The notes: a model not told the origin generated them from the letters alone. DNA of 64,000 bases from Pelomonas sp963422775 (GCA_963422775.4 CAUJSJ030000171.1:26405-90404); one strand, 5' to 3'. Shown: positions 27,311-36,710, counted from the stretch's first letter. Numbers and translations are program-made.

Positions 27311-28758
27311 TGAACGCCGCGCAGCTCTCCCAGACCCTGCTGGCCGCCTGGCACCAGCGCGACCGCAGCTCGCCCTGGGGACGCCGGCTGATCGCCGCGC
27401 TGGTGCTGCTGTCCACCGCTGCCAGCCTGACCCTGCTGCAAGGCCAGGCGCGCTGGGCCCTGCCGATGGCCATCCTGCTGGTTGTCCTGTACGGCGTGTG
27501 GATGGTGGTCGGCGCCAACCTGCAGGAGCAGAACCACCCCACCGCGGCCCGCTGCGTGCCCGGCCAGCTGCGCGCCTTGCGCGGTGCCGGCCTGCTGGGA
27601 TGGGCGCTGTGCACAGCCCTGGGCACGCTGATGCTGTGGGCCATGCTGCCGCCGGTGCTGACGTGGCAGACGCTGCTGCTGGGCAATGCGGCGATGGCGA
27701 CCTTCCTGCTCTGGTCGTTCCGGGCCTGGTGGCTGTGGCTGGGCATGGCCATCTACTTCCCGCTGCTGGGTGCCTTCAGCAAGACCGTGCAGCCGCTGCT
27801 GACGGCAGCGCTCACGCTGTGGCAGGCCCAGACCGGTGGCCTGCTCGCCCTGGGCCTGCTGGTGCTGGCCGGCCTCGTGGTGGCCGCGTTCGGCCGCGGC
27901 AACGCCAGCCATCGCAAGAGCTACGAGCGCCAGCGCCTGGCGCGCCAGGCCCAGCGCCTGCAGTTGGAGGGGCGGCTGTCCAACCCGGCACAGGCCTGGG
28001 GCGGGCTGGAAAGGTTCAGCCGCCCCTTCGACGTGCTGCTGTCGGCCTGGCGCCGCCATGTCATGGCCCGCGCCGACAACGGCAGCCGCGCCAGCGTGCT
28101 GGCCCGTGCCGAGCTCGTGCTGCACGGCAGCCAGCACTGGACCTACCAGCTGTTGACGCTGGTCAGCGTCGTTGCCTTTGTGGCGGTGAGCCTCGTGCTG
28201 GTGACCACCTTCACGGCCGCCACGGCAGCCGATATCTTCAACAACGGCGCCTTCGGCATGGGCGTCGGCCTGACCAGCATGGTCATCAACCCGGTGCTGT
28301 CCCGTCCGATGCTTTGGCAGACGCGCCGCGAGCAGGCCCTGCTGCGACTGCTGCCCGCCATGCCCCAAGGCACAGCGCTGAACCGGGCGGTCGCGTGGAT
28401 CGGCCTGCGCCATGCGCTGGGGGCCTGCCTGCTGCTCGCCATGATGATGCTGCCGCTGGCCTGGGCCAGCGACAAGATGATGATGCTGTGGTGGCCCGTC
28501 ATGGCCGTGCCCTGGTCGATCTGGACGGCAACACGTTCACGGGCAAGGATGCAGCCCCCGACCGCGATGAAAGCCGTGCTGCCCGTGTTCGCGTTCTACG
28601 TGGCCGGCGGCCTCGCCCACATCGCCTTTGTGAAGCTTGAGCTGCCGGTCGCCGCACTTGCCCTGCCCGTGCTGGCTGCGTCAGCCCCGTGGGCCCTGTG
28701 GCGCTGGCGCCGCCTCGACGCCCAGCCCACCGCGCTGCCGGCCGGCCGGCTGGCCTGA
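27310..28758 (+). CDS. Multi-spanning membrane protein, ABC permease partner
   Basis: This 482-residue inner-membrane protein has some 10-12 hydrophobic segments in two groups, separated by a charged middle part (about 195-275) with KSYERQRLARQAQRLQLEGR. It has no family motif that I can name. Its position after a GntR regulator and an ABC ATPase makes it the likely transmembrane subunit. The start at 27310 shares an A with the ATPase stop (TGATG); a GTG one codon earlier is possible. Confidence 0.85.
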   Translation: MNAAQLSQTLLAAWHQRDRSSPWGRRLIAALVLLSTAASLTLLQGQARWALPMAILLVVLYGVWMVVGANLQEQNHPTAARCVPGQLRALRGAGLLGWALCTALGTLMLWAMLPPVLTWQTLLLGNAAMATFLLWSFRAWWLWLGMAIYFPLLGAFSKTVQPLLTAALTLWQAQTGGLLALGLLVLAGLVVAAFGRGNASHRKSYERQRLARQAQRLQLEGRLSNPAQAWGGLERFSRPFDVLLSAWRRHVMARADNGSRASVLARAELVLHGSQHWTYQLLTLVSVVAFVAVSLVLVTTFTAATAADIFNNGAFGMGVGLTSMVINPVLSRPMLWQTRREQALLRLLPAMPQGTALNRAVAWIGLRHALGACLLLAMMMLPLAWASDKMMMLWWPVMAVPWSIWTATRSRARMQPPTAMKAVLPVFAFYVAGGLAHIAFVKLELPVAALALPVLAASAPWALWRWRRLDAQPTALPAGRLA

Positions 28759-28895
28759 CACCCTGACAGACGGCCCGGCAAGGCCGCCGCAAGCTTCAAG
28801 AACCGCTCGTCGCGAGCCTCGCGCCGCTCGCCGGGCGTGGCCTGAGGGTCGTGAACTGCGGCACGGACAAAACACCGCTTACATCCGCACACTGA

Positions 28896-28995
28896 CGTCC
28901 ATGCAGTCGGCAAACCCGTCGAAAGGCGGGGACGCAAAGCCACCGGTCTTCGTGCTCTGAAGAGAGCAAAAGACAGCGGGGCCGCCCTAGGCGGA
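28896..28995 (+). promoter_or_regulatory. Cyclic di-GMP-I (GEMM) riboswitch
   Basis: The aptamer core is recognisable. GGCAAACC (28909-28916) opens it. A short helix closed by the GAAA tetraloop (ccgtc-gaaa-ggcgg) follows, then GGGACGCAAAGCC with the invariant ACGCAAAGCC. A second arm (gtctt/aagac and tgctct/agagca) comes next, and AGCGGGG closes the core, as in GEMM-I RNAs. Downstream are two more hairpins, gcggaca/tgtccgc (28991-29010) and ggctac/gtagcc (29034-29051), which may be the expression platform. The gene it controls starts at 29084. The ligand assignment rests on the conserved core; whether c-di-GMP turns the gene on or off is not clear. Confidence 0.88.
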
Positions 28996-29083
28996 CAAGG
29001 ACATGTCCGCAGCGTGGCACACGGGGAGGTGCCGGCTACTGCCCAGTAGCCCCACCCTTTGCATCAACCCGAAAGACCACGCC

Positions 29084-29881
29084 ATGAAGTTCCAAGCCAC
29101 CGCCTTCAGCTCAGCCATTGCACTCGCCCTCTTCGCCCAGCCGAGCTTCGCCGCCGACCCCACGGCCCAGCTCACCGGCCTTGTGCGCATCGTCAAGAGC
29201 GACGGCCAGACCGTCATCGCACAGGCCGCACCGATGCTCGTCACCGCCGCCGGCACAGCCACAGGCAAGCTGGCCGAGATCACCGTCAGCGAGAAGGACG
29301 CCTTCATCTCCAGCCTCGGCCGCTGCGCCTTCAACTTCAAGTACGACGAGGTCAGCAACACCGCGGTGGCGACCAGCACCAACCGCCTCTACAGCAACGA
29401 CACGCTGATCGCGCAGAACACGCAGATCGCGCTGGCGCCCAAGGTCGTCAAGACGATCTGGACCCAGCCCTATCTCTTCGCTGGCGCCAACAACGTGAAG
29501 GTCGTCGTCAATGTCGACGGCGTGCCCAGCACGGGCTGGGTGCGCATCAACGTGACCGGCACCTGCGGCAAGCCCGTCGCCGCGCCGCCCGCGCCCGCCC
29601 CGGCGCCGGTCGTCTACATCCAGCCCGGCTCCGGCGACTGGAACAACCTGAACAACGCCTGGGGCTACAGCAACTACGCGGTGACCCAGCTCAAGGGCAA
29701 GGGCTATGCGAAGTACGACGCACTCGTCACGCTCAACGCTGCGATCACGGCGGCCATCAACGCCAAGAAGATCTCGACCGGCGACTACGCCACGCTGATG
29801 GCCGCGTGGAACGCACTGCAGGCCGACCCGGCCTTCAAGGCCGCGATGGCGGCCATCGTGCCCAAGCCCGGCGTCAAGTAA
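29084..29881 (+). CDS. Secreted protein of unknown function under c-di-GMP riboswitch
   Basis: A 265-residue exported protein. The signal peptide is MKFQATAFSSAIALALFAQ, ending ASFAA-like at about residue 24. The first half looks like a beta-rich domain with two Cys (GRCAFNFKY and TGTCGKP) that could form a disulfide. A Pro/Ala linker (APPAPAPAP) leads to a small helical C-terminal domain (GDWNNLNNAWGYSNYAV onward). I recognise no family. The GEMM riboswitch directly upstream implies control by c-di-GMP, so a role in biofilm, attachment or matrix is likely. The start was set by the signal peptide; only a weak GAAAG precedes it. Confidence 0.85.
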   Translation: MKFQATAFSSAIALALFAQPSFAADPTAQLTGLVRIVKSDGQTVIAQAAPMLVTAAGTATGKLAEITVSEKDAFISSLGRCAFNFKYDEVSNTAVATSTNRLYSNDTLIAQNTQIALAPKVVKTIWTQPYLFAGANNVKVVVNVDGVPSTGWVRINVTGTCGKPVAAPPAPAPAPVVYIQPGSGDWNNLNNAWGYSNYAVTQLKGKGYAKYDALVTLNAAITAAINAKKISTGDYATLMAAWNALQADPAFKAAMAAIVPKPGVK

Positions 29882-29887
29882 GCCGAG

Positions 29888-30337
29888 TTACTGCGGGATC
29901 TCCGGCTCGGCGAGCTGGGCCAGCAGCGTCAGCGACTCCTGCCAGCCCATATAGCAGGCTTGCACCGGGATCATGGCCGGGATGCCGCTCTGCTCGACGC
30001 GCATCTCGGTGCCGCAGAACACCGGCTCCAGCCAGACCGTCGTCGTCATCTCGCCGGGCAGGTTGGGGTCGTCAAAGCTGGCCGTGTAGCGCAGCTTGCG
30101 GCCCGGCTCCAGCTCCAGGTAGCGCCCGCCGAAGCTGTGGCCTTGGCCGGTGGTGAGGTTGGTGAAGGACATGCGCCACTCACCACCCACCACCGGGTTC
30201 ATCGCATGCACGGTGGCGAAGAAGCCGTGCGGCGGCAGCCACTTGGCAAAGGCCTCGGGCGTCGTGAACGCGCGCCAGATGCGGTCGGGCGGGCAGCGCA
30301 GCACGCGGTGCAGGGTGATGGTGTTGGTGGTGCTCAT
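29888..30337 (-). CDS. SRPBCC/AHSA1-type START-like domain protein
   Basis: This 149-residue protein has the AHSA1/SRPBCC fold: TLHRVLRCPPDRIWRAFTTP at the N-terminus, AKWLPPHGFFATVHAM and MGWQESLTLLAQLAEPEIP at the C-terminus. Such proteins bind hydrophobic ligands or act as Hsp90-activator-like domains; no specific role is known. It converges with the secreted-protein gene, with 6 nt between stops, and is divergent from kup. Confidence 0.87.
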   Translation of the reverse strand: MSTTNTITLHRVLRCPPDRIWRAFTTPEAFAKWLPPHGFFATVHAMNPVVGGEWRMSFTNLTTGQGHSFGGRYLELEPGRKLRYTASFDDPNLPGEMTTTVWLEPVFCGTEMRVEQSGIPAMIPVQACYMGWQESLTLLAQLAEPEIPQ

Positions 30338-30502
30338 CGGGCTTCCAGGGTGGGCAGAGGACGACCCTCTGCCTGCACGACGATCAGACCCCGGCAGAAT
30401 CGACACGACCAAGCCCGGACAAACCCAGGGTCGGCAAGCCCGCTGCAAGCCCGCACCGGGGCCGCCCAGGCAAGCTGCCCGGCCAGGCAGGACCCTACGC
30501 GC

Positions 30503-32410
30503 ATGATCGCAACCCCCGTTTCCACCGAGTCCCCACCCCATCACCCACGGGCCGGCCTGGCCGCGCTGACGATGGGCACCATCGGCGTCGTCTACGGCGA
30601 CATCGGCACCAGCCCGCTCTACACGGTCAAGGAGGTGTTCACGCCCGCCACCGGCGTGGCGCTGACGCCGGACGCGCTGATCGGCACCATCTCGGCCATC
30701 GTCTGGGCGCTGATGCTGGTGGTGACGCTGAAGTACGTGGTGCTGATCCTGCGCGCCGACAACCGCGGCGAGGGCGGCGGCCTGGCGCTGACGGCGCTGG
30801 CCACGCACGCCGTCCAGCACCGCCCCGGCCTGCGCCGCTTCCTGCTGCTGCTGGGCGTGTTCGGCGCCACGCTGTTCTACGGCGACAGCGTCATCACGCC
30901 GGCCGTGTCGGTGATGGGCGCGATCGAGGGCCTGGAGATCGTCAGCCCGCAGCTGGAGAGCTATGTGCTGCCGCTGTCCCTCGTCGTGCTGGTGGGGCTG
31001 TTCGTCGTGCAGAAACACGGCACCCACGTCGTGGGCCGGGTGTTCGGCCCCGTCATCCTGCTGTGGTTCGCGGTGCTGGCCGTCACCGGCATCCACCAGA
31101 TCGCGCAGGAGCCCGCCATCCTCGCAGCGCTGAACCCGCTGCGGGCGCTGGACTTCCTGCTGGCACGCGGCTGGCATGTGTTCGCCGTCGTCGGCGCCAT
31201 CGTGCTGGCGCTGACGGGCGCCGAGGCGCTGTACGCCGACATGGGCCACTTCGGCGCCAAGCCCATCCGCCTGGCCTGGACGGCCGTCGTCTTCCCGGCG
31301 CTGGCGCTGAACTACCTCGGCCAGGGCGCGCTGCTGATGCGCGAGCCCGCAGCCATCGACAACCCCTTCTACCGCCTCTTCCCGCCGGCCCTGGTGCTGC
31401 CGGCCGTGGTGCTGGCGGCGATGGCCGCCGTCATCGCGTCGCAGGCCGTCATCTCCGGCGCCTACTCGATGACCAAGCAGGCCATCCAGCTCGGCTTCTT
31501 GCCACGCATGCAGGTGCGCAACACCTCGGCCTCAGAGTCCGGCCAGATCTACATCGCCGGCGTGAACTGGGCGCTGCTGCTGGGCGTGATCGGCGCGGTG
31601 CTGCTGTTCCGCAGCTCCTCGGCACTGGCGGGCGCCTACGGCATCGCCGTCACGCTGACGATGATGATCACCACGGTGCTGACCTTCTTCGTCATCCGCA
31701 ACGGCTGGCGGCTGCCGGCGCCGCTGGCCTGGGGCGCGACGATCTTCTTCCTCGCGCTGGATGCGCTGCTGGTGGCCGGCTGCGCGATCAAGATCGTCGA
31801 CGGTGGCTGGTTCCCGCTGGTACTGGGCGGCCTGCTCTTCGTGCTGATGAGCACCTGGGCGCGTGGGCGCAAGGCCGTGCAGACGGTGCTCAGCGCCGAG
31901 GGCATCGAGCTGCTGCCGTTTGTGGAGAGCCTGCATGCCTACGGCGACTCCGAGCGCCCGCGCGCCATGCGCACGGCCATCTACCCGGTGGCCAACCCGG
32001 CCCTCGTGCCGCCGGCCCTGCTGCACAACCTCAAGCACTACCAGGTGCTGCACGAGCGCAACGTGGTGCTGACCGTGGTGTTCTGTGACCGGCCCTTCGT
32101 GCCCGACGGCGAGCGGCTGGCCCTGGAGGTGCTGGCGCCGGGCTTCTGGCGGCTGACCGTCACCTACGGCTTCATGGACGTGCCCGACGTGCCCGCGGCG
32201 CTGGCCCTGTGCGGCGCGCGCGGCCTGCCGCTGGAGCCGGCCGAGACCAGCTATTTCCTCAGCCGCGAAACGCTGGCGCCACGCGCCGGCCTCGCACACT
32301 GGCGCGAGACGCTGTTCGCGGCCATGGCCCGCAACGCCAACAGCGCTGCCGACTACTTCCGCCTGCCCGGCAACGCCGTGGTGGAGCTGGGCACCAAGGT
32401 GCAGCTTTGA
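30503..32410 (+). CDS. kup: Kup potassium uptake transporter
   Basis: A 635-residue low-affinity K+ transporter of the KUP/HAK/KT family, proton-coupled, in the inner membrane. The hallmark GVVYGDIGTSPLYTVKEVF lies near residues 32-50, then about 12 membrane helices, then a cytoplasmic C-terminal domain (from about residue 465) ending GNAVVELGTKVQL, typical of Kup. Length fits the family (about 620-640). An 8-bp hairpin (30353-30373) lies in the 165-nt gap upstream. A small membrane protein gene follows 11 nt later and may be cotranscribed. Confidence 0.96.
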   Translation: MIATPVSTESPPHHPRAGLAALTMGTIGVVYGDIGTSPLYTVKEVFTPATGVALTPDALIGTISAIVWALMLVVTLKYVVLILRADNRGEGGGLALTALATHAVQHRPGLRRFLLLLGVFGATLFYGDSVITPAVSVMGAIEGLEIVSPQLESYVLPLSLVVLVGLFVVQKHGTHVVGRVFGPVILLWFAVLAVTGIHQIAQEPAILAALNPLRALDFLLARGWHVFAVVGAIVLALTGAEALYADMGHFGAKPIRLAWTAVVFPALALNYLGQGALLMREPAAIDNPFYRLFPPALVLPAVVLAAMAAVIASQAVISGAYSMTKQAIQLGFLPRMQVRNTSASESGQIYIAGVNWALLLGVIGAVLLFRSSSALAGAYGIAVTLTMMITTVLTFFVIRNGWRLPAPLAWGATIFFLALDALLVAGCAIKIVDGGWFPLVLGGLLFVLMSTWARGRKAVQTVLSAEGIELLPFVESLHAYGDSERPRAMRTAIYPVANPALVPPALLHNLKHYQVLHERNVVLTVVFCDRPFVPDGERLALEVLAPGFWRLTVTYGFMDVPDVPAALALCGARGLPLEPAETSYFLSRETLAPRAGLAHWRETLFAAMARNANSAADYFRLPGNAVVELGTKVQL

Positions 32411-32421
32411 CGGGGACTGCC

Positions 32422-32673
32422 ATGCCTGAGACAACAAACTACTGGTTCCGCGCCAAGCGCTACGGCTGGGGTTGGGGTCTGCCCACGGCCTGGCAAGGCT
32501 GGGTGGTGCTGGCGCTGTTCACCGCTGCCATCGCTGCGCTGGGCGTCGGGCTGATGCCCGCCCATCCGCGGGCCTTCGGCCTGGGCACCGCCGTCACCAC
32601 GTTCGCCCTTGTGGCCGTGTGCTGGCTCAAGGGCGAGCCGCCGCGCTGGCGCTGGGGCGATTCGCAGCGGTGA
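32422..32673 (+). CDS. Small two-helix membrane protein, unknown
   Basis: This 83-residue protein begins with aromatic/basic residues (NYWFRAKRYGWGWGLP) and two hydrophobic helices (about 25-47 and 52-70), ending in a basic tail. The YWF.AKRYGWGWGLP opening is a pattern I associate with a small conserved proteobacterial membrane protein of unknown role. It lies 11 nt after kup. GGGGA precedes the ATG by 6 nt. Confidence 0.75.
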   Translation: MPETTNYWFRAKRYGWGWGLPTAWQGWVVLALFTAAIAALGVGLMPAHPRAFGLGTAVTTFALVAVCWLKGEPPRWRWGDSQR

Positions 32674-32704
32674 TCAGCGCCGATGAGCGGCTCGGCGAAG
32701 ACGG

Positions 32705-35128
32705 TCAGCGCCAGCGCCCGACGCGCAGCTCCACGCCGGCGACGATGAAACTCGACTCGTCGACGATCGTCAGCGGCATGGTGCCGTACAGCTCGCCAAA
32801 GTTCGGCGCCGCCGGGTTGCTGAAGCGGCGCAGGAAGGACCCCAGGTCCGCGCTCGCCTGCAGTTCCAGCGTGTCGGCGTTCAGACGCACCAGGCGGTCG
32901 CCCAGGTGGTCCAGGCAGAACAGCTGGCCGGCGCGAGTGGCGCATTCCACGGTGGCGTAGGGCAGTCGCGGCCCGTCGCTGCCGTCGGCGACACGGATCG
33001 TGCGGCCGTCGTTCAGGTAGAGCAACTGCGAGCCCGCGTGCCAGAGGTTGTTCGCGAACAGCCCCGTCCGCACGAGGCGGCTGGCGGCCACGTCGGCACC
33101 CGTGGCGGCCGTGAAGGGCACAAGCCGCAGCGGATAGGGCTCCACGTTCAAGGTCGTGTAGAGCCGGCCGCTGGCCCAGTCCGCGCCGATCACCAGCGTC
33201 GCCCCCACGTCGGCGCGCGCGCTGGCCAGGCCCGGGCCGAACACCTGCACATGCTGCGGCGCAAAGCCCAGGGCGCCGGTGTAGGTGGAGATCACCGTGC
33301 CGGCGAGAAAGCGTGTGCTGCCATCGGGCGCCGGGTAGAGCGAGGCCAGCGCCGCGGGGCGGTACAGGCCCGGCGCGTTGGGCTCGGGCACGGCAGGCAG
33401 GCGGTAGGTGGCCAGCTCGGACAGGTCAGCGCCGCTGACGTGGTGGATGACGTCGCTCTGCGCGGTGGCGGTGGCCGCGTCGGCCGGCCAGATGGTCAGC
33501 AGATTGCGCTCGGAGAACGCCTCCGGCACCAGCACGCTGCGGCCGTCGCCTGCCGCCGCCAGGCAGTAGGTCTGGTTGCCGCTGAACTGGCGTGCGGCGC
33601 CGACGCGGGCGCCGGTGTCCATGTCCCACAGCGCCAGCGCCATGCGCGGCGTGCCGCTGGCGAGCTCGCCGTGCTCCGTCGTCACGAAGCGGCGCAGCGC
33701 CGGCATGACGATGGCCGGGCAGGTGCTGAAGGGGTCGGACGTCCGTGCCGGCGTCATCGTGACCCGGCTCGGCCACACGGCGCCGTTGGCGTAAGCGCTC
33801 TGCAGCTGCAGCGCTTCGTCGGGGCTGCTGGGGTCTGCAGCACCGTCGATCAGCGTCTGGCCCAGCTCCTTCACGATGCCCACGCCGGGCACCAGCCACC
33901 GCGTGCTGCGCTCCACGAGGCGGGTGACGGTCGCGCTGGTCTTGGGCAGCACCAGCGTCATCTCGGTGGTCAGCCGCACGGCGCGGAAGCTGCCGGCCGC
34001 CAGCGTCACCGTCTCGACGGCGCCGGCGGTCTCGGTGAAGCCAAAGGCGAGCGGCTGCTCGTCGGTGCCGCCGGTGAAGTTCAGCCCCGTGGTGGTGAAG
34101 CGCCGCGCGTCGAGTTGGCGAGCGCCCGGCCGCACCGGGAAGCTCTGCGACGGGTACTCGCCGACCACACCCCCAATCTGGATCTGGCTCGGGCTCGCGG
34201 GCGCCATGCGCTCGTAGCCCCGGCTCGGTGTCAGGCGGCCGTCGCTGGCACGGCCGTCGACGGGCGTCCACTGCCCGTTGGCCTGCTGGTAAGGCGTGGC
34301 ACGGTAGCTCCAGCTGCCGTCCGCTGCCATGGTGACGCCGTAGGCGCCACGCAACGTCAGGAGGGCGCGGTCGCCGCGCCCGTTGGTCACGAAGGCGGCG
34401 TAGCCGTCAGCCTGCGCGAAGAACGCGCCAACGTCTCCCACGCCGGCGGTCGGCAGGCTGCCGGTGTTGCGCAAGGTGTCCTGCACGTAGCGGGTCGCGT
34501 GGTCCTGGGCCAGCGACTGCTGGATGGCGTCGGCAGCCAAGAGCGGGTCGAGGCCGCTGCGCTGGTCGCCAGTGGCGTCGCTGTAGAGAGCGAGCGCTGC
34601 CACGATGTCCTTCAGGGTTGCCACGGCGCTGCCTGTGAAGACGGTGAGGCGGCCTGTCGTTGCCACGACCATGCGCACCCAGGCATCCGAGCTGGCATCG
34701 ACGCGCACGGCGCCGGCATGCAGGTAGGCCCGCAGTTGCAGGCCACCCGAAGTCGCCATCAGCATCCAGCCGCCGTCCACCGTGTTGGTTCCGGCGGGCA
34801 TGGCCAGCGCGAAGCTGCCGTCCGCGGCGGTGGTGGTCGTCGCGCGGACGGGGCCGAGGCTGCCATCCGCCTGGATGGCGTGGAGCGCCACCGTGATGCC
34901 GGCCTTGCGGCCGGCGGCATCCCAGGTGTCCCCGCCCACGGCCACGACGCCGCTGGCCCGGCTGGTGTCGGCCGCCTCAGGCGGCGGCGCCGCCGGCGGC
35001 TGGACGGTGGCGTAGGTCACGGACGGCGCGGGCTCGGACCCGCCACCAGCACCGCCGCCACCGCCACCGCAGGCGGTCAACATGAAAACGACGGCGGCCA
35101 GCAGCGCGCCAATGGGCTTGTTGCTCAT
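32705..35128 (-). CDS. Large surface lipoprotein, unknown
   Basis: This 807-residue protein has a lipoprotein signal (MSNKPIGALLAAVVFMLTAC, then a Gly-rich linker). A carboxypeptidase-regulatory-like beta domain is plausible at about 55-150 (TVALHAIQADGSLGPVR, DGSFALAMPAGTNTVDGGW). A central region of no recognised family follows. The last 350 or so residues carry repeated beta-strand patterns of the kind seen in propellers. AGGAGGAGAAC precedes the start, a very strong ribosome-binding site. It shares overall design with the lipoprotein at 43264-45597 without clear sequence identity. Function unknown. Confidence 0.85.
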   Translation of the reverse strand: MSNKPIGALLAAVVFMLTACGGGGGGAGGGSEPAPSVTYATVQPPAAPPPEAADTSRASGVVAVGGDTWDAAGRKAGITVALHAIQADGSLGPVRATTTTAADGSFALAMPAGTNTVDGGWMLMATSGGLQLRAYLHAGAVRVDASSDAWVRMVVATTGRLTVFTGSAVATLKDIVAALALYSDATGDQRSGLDPLLAADAIQQSLAQDHATRYVQDTLRNTGSLPTAGVGDVGAFFAQADGYAAFVTNGRGDRALLTLRGAYGVTMAADGSWSYRATPYQQANGQWTPVDGRASDGRLTPSRGYERMAPASPSQIQIGGVVGEYPSQSFPVRPGARQLDARRFTTTGLNFTGGTDEQPLAFGFTETAGAVETVTLAAGSFRAVRLTTEMTLVLPKTSATVTRLVERSTRWLVPGVGIVKELGQTLIDGAADPSSPDEALQLQSAYANGAVWPSRVTMTPARTSDPFSTCPAIVMPALRRFVTTEHGELASGTPRMALALWDMDTGARVGAARQFSGNQTYCLAAAGDGRSVLVPEAFSERNLLTIWPADAATATAQSDVIHHVSGADLSELATYRLPAVPEPNAPGLYRPAALASLYPAPDGSTRFLAGTVISTYTGALGFAPQHVQVFGPGLASARADVGATLVIGADWASGRLYTTLNVEPYPLRLVPFTAATGADVAASRLVRTGLFANNLWHAGSQLLYLNDGRTIRVADGSDGPRLPYATVECATRAGQLFCLDHLGDRLVRLNADTLELQASADLGSFLRRFSNPAAPNFGELYGTMPLTIVDESSFIVAGVELRVGRWR

Positions 35129-35187
35129 CTTGTTCTCCTCCCTGGAGACCCTGGATTCTGCAACCGTGCCCGCTCGGCCGCGTCAGC

Positions 35188-35664
35188 TCACAGCGGCAGT
35201 TCGGTGAAGTAGCGCCCGCCGTGGAAGATCAGTGGTTGGGCGCCGGCCCGCGCCGTGCAGCGCTCCACCTCGCCGACGAAGATGACGTGGTCGCCCTCCT
35301 CGTACTGGCTGCGGTTGGCGCACTCGAAGGTGGCCACGGCGCCGTCCAGCACCGGCGCACCGCCCGCGCCCTCGCGCCAGGGCACGCCGGCGAAGCGGTC
35401 GATGTCGCGCGTGGCAAAGCGCTGGGCGAGCTGCATCTGGTCTGCCGCGAGGATGTTGATGGCGTAGTGGGTACCGCTTGCGAACACCGGCATGGAGCCG
35501 GCGCGCCGCGCCAGGCTCCACAGCACCAGCGGCGGGTCCAGCGACACGGAGTTGAAGGAATTGGCGGTGAGGCCCACGAGGCCGCCGTCCGCCGAACGCA
35601 CAGTGACGATGGTCACGCCGGTGGCGAACATGCCGAGAGCGGCGCGGAATTGCTGGCTGTCCAT
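35188..35664 (-). CDS. Flavin reductase-like FMN-binding protein
   Basis: A 158-residue protein of the flavin reductase-like domain (HpaC/NtaB type). It opens with FRAALGMFATGVTIVTVRSA, then GLTANSFNSVSLDPPLVLWS, HYAINILAADQMQLAQRFA and GDHVIFVGEVERC. It uses NAD(P)H to reduce FMN or FAD, normally supplying a two-component monooxygenase. No partner monooxygenase is adjacent. The start MDSQQFRAALG was chosen over an ATG 30 codons upstream because the family begins there. It is divergent from the M48 protease gene. Confidence 0.9.
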   Translation of the reverse strand: MDSQQFRAALGMFATGVTIVTVRSADGGLVGLTANSFNSVSLDPPLVLWSLARRAGSMPVFASGTHYAINILAADQMQLAQRFATRDIDRFAGVPWREGAGGAPVLDGAVATFECANRSQYEEGDHVIFVGEVERCTARAGAQPLIFHGGRYFTELPL

Positions 35665-35734
35665 GGGGGGATTGTCACCAGTCCGGCGCTGTCGTCCTAC
35701 GAAAGGGCCATCGCCGCCATCGCACAATGCCGCC

Positions 35735-36703
35735 ATGGATGCCGCCGACTTCACCGTTAACGACGACCTTCAGTTCACGAACGCGCCGCCGCGCATGTTC
35801 GGCGCCTGCGCGGATTGCGCCGCCGGCCAGTGCGCGCCGCCGAGCCAGCGCGGCCGGCGCCTGTTCACCGGCCTGCTCGCCGCAGTTGCCTTCACGCCGG
35901 CCTGGGCGCGCGAGGGCGTGGACGTAGGCCCCAAGAGCAAGTTCACCGGCTTCGTGTCCGCAGAGCAGCTGGAGAACGCCGGCGGCCAGCAGTACGCGCA
36001 GATGATGCGCGAGGCCAGCCAGCAGCGCGGCCTGGCCCCCATGGAGCACCCGCAGCTGCAAAGGCTGCGCTACATCGCCCAGCGCATCATTCCGTTCAGC
36101 TACGAATGGAACGACCGTGCGCGGCAGTGGAAGTGGGAGGTCAACCTGCTGGGCAGCCCGCAGCTGAACGCCTTCTGCATCCCCGGCGGCAAGATTGCGT
36201 TCTATTACGGCATCCTCGAAAAGCTCAAGCTGGAGGACGACGAAGTGGCCGCCATCATGGGCCACGAGGTGGCGCATGCGCTGCGCGAGCATGCCCGCGA
36301 GCGGGTCGGCAAGACGGCGGTCACGAATGGCATCGTCGAGCTGGGCTCGGCGCTGCTGGGGCTGGGCAACCTGGGCCGCGCGGCGGCCGGCATGGGCGCA
36401 CAGCTGGTGAACCTGCGCTTCAGCCGCGACGACGAGACCGAGGCCGACCTGGTCGGCATCGAGCTGGCTGCCCGCGCCGGCTACGACCCGTCGGCCGCCG
36501 TGCGGCTGTGGGAAAAGATGATGGCCGCTAACAAGGGCGCGCCGCCGCAGTGGCTGTCCACCCACCCGGCCAGCGGCACGCGCATCCGCGACATCCAGGC
36601 CAACCTGCCCAAGGTGCAAGGGCTCTACGCGCGTGCGCCGCGGCCGGAGCAGCGCTTCCCCATCGCGCCGCCGCTCAAGGCCGCGCCGCAGGGCAGCCGC
36701 TGA
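35735..36703 (+). CDS. M48-family zinc metallopeptidase with Cys-rich N-terminus
   Basis: A 322-residue peptidase with the zinc motif MGHEVAHALREH (His177, His181) and the third ligand in DDETEADLVGIEL. It has the usual PQLNAFCIPGGKIAFYYGIL stretch of periplasmic M48 (BepA/YcaL-like) proteases. These degrade or assist outer-membrane proteins. Unusually, the hydrophobic export segment (RRLFTGLLAAVAFTPAWA, about 44-61) is preceded by about 43 polar residues with a small Cys cluster (FGACADCAAGQC). A later start is not obvious, so the extension may be real. It converges with the Crp-like gene. Confidence 0.88.
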   Translation: MDAADFTVNDDLQFTNAPPRMFGACADCAAGQCAPPSQRGRRLFTGLLAAVAFTPAWAREGVDVGPKSKFTGFVSAEQLENAGGQQYAQMMREASQQRGLAPMEHPQLQRLRYIAQRIIPFSYEWNDRARQWKWEVNLLGSPQLNAFCIPGGKIAFYYGILEKLKLEDDEVAAIMGHEVAHALREHARERVGKTAVTNGIVELGSALLGLGNLGRAAAGMGAQLVNLRFSRDDETEADLVGIELAARAGYDPSAAVRLWEKMMAANKGAPPQWLSTHPASGTRIRDIQANLPKVQGLYARAPRPEQRFPIAPPLKAAPQGSR

Positions 36704-36710
36704 CCGCCGC

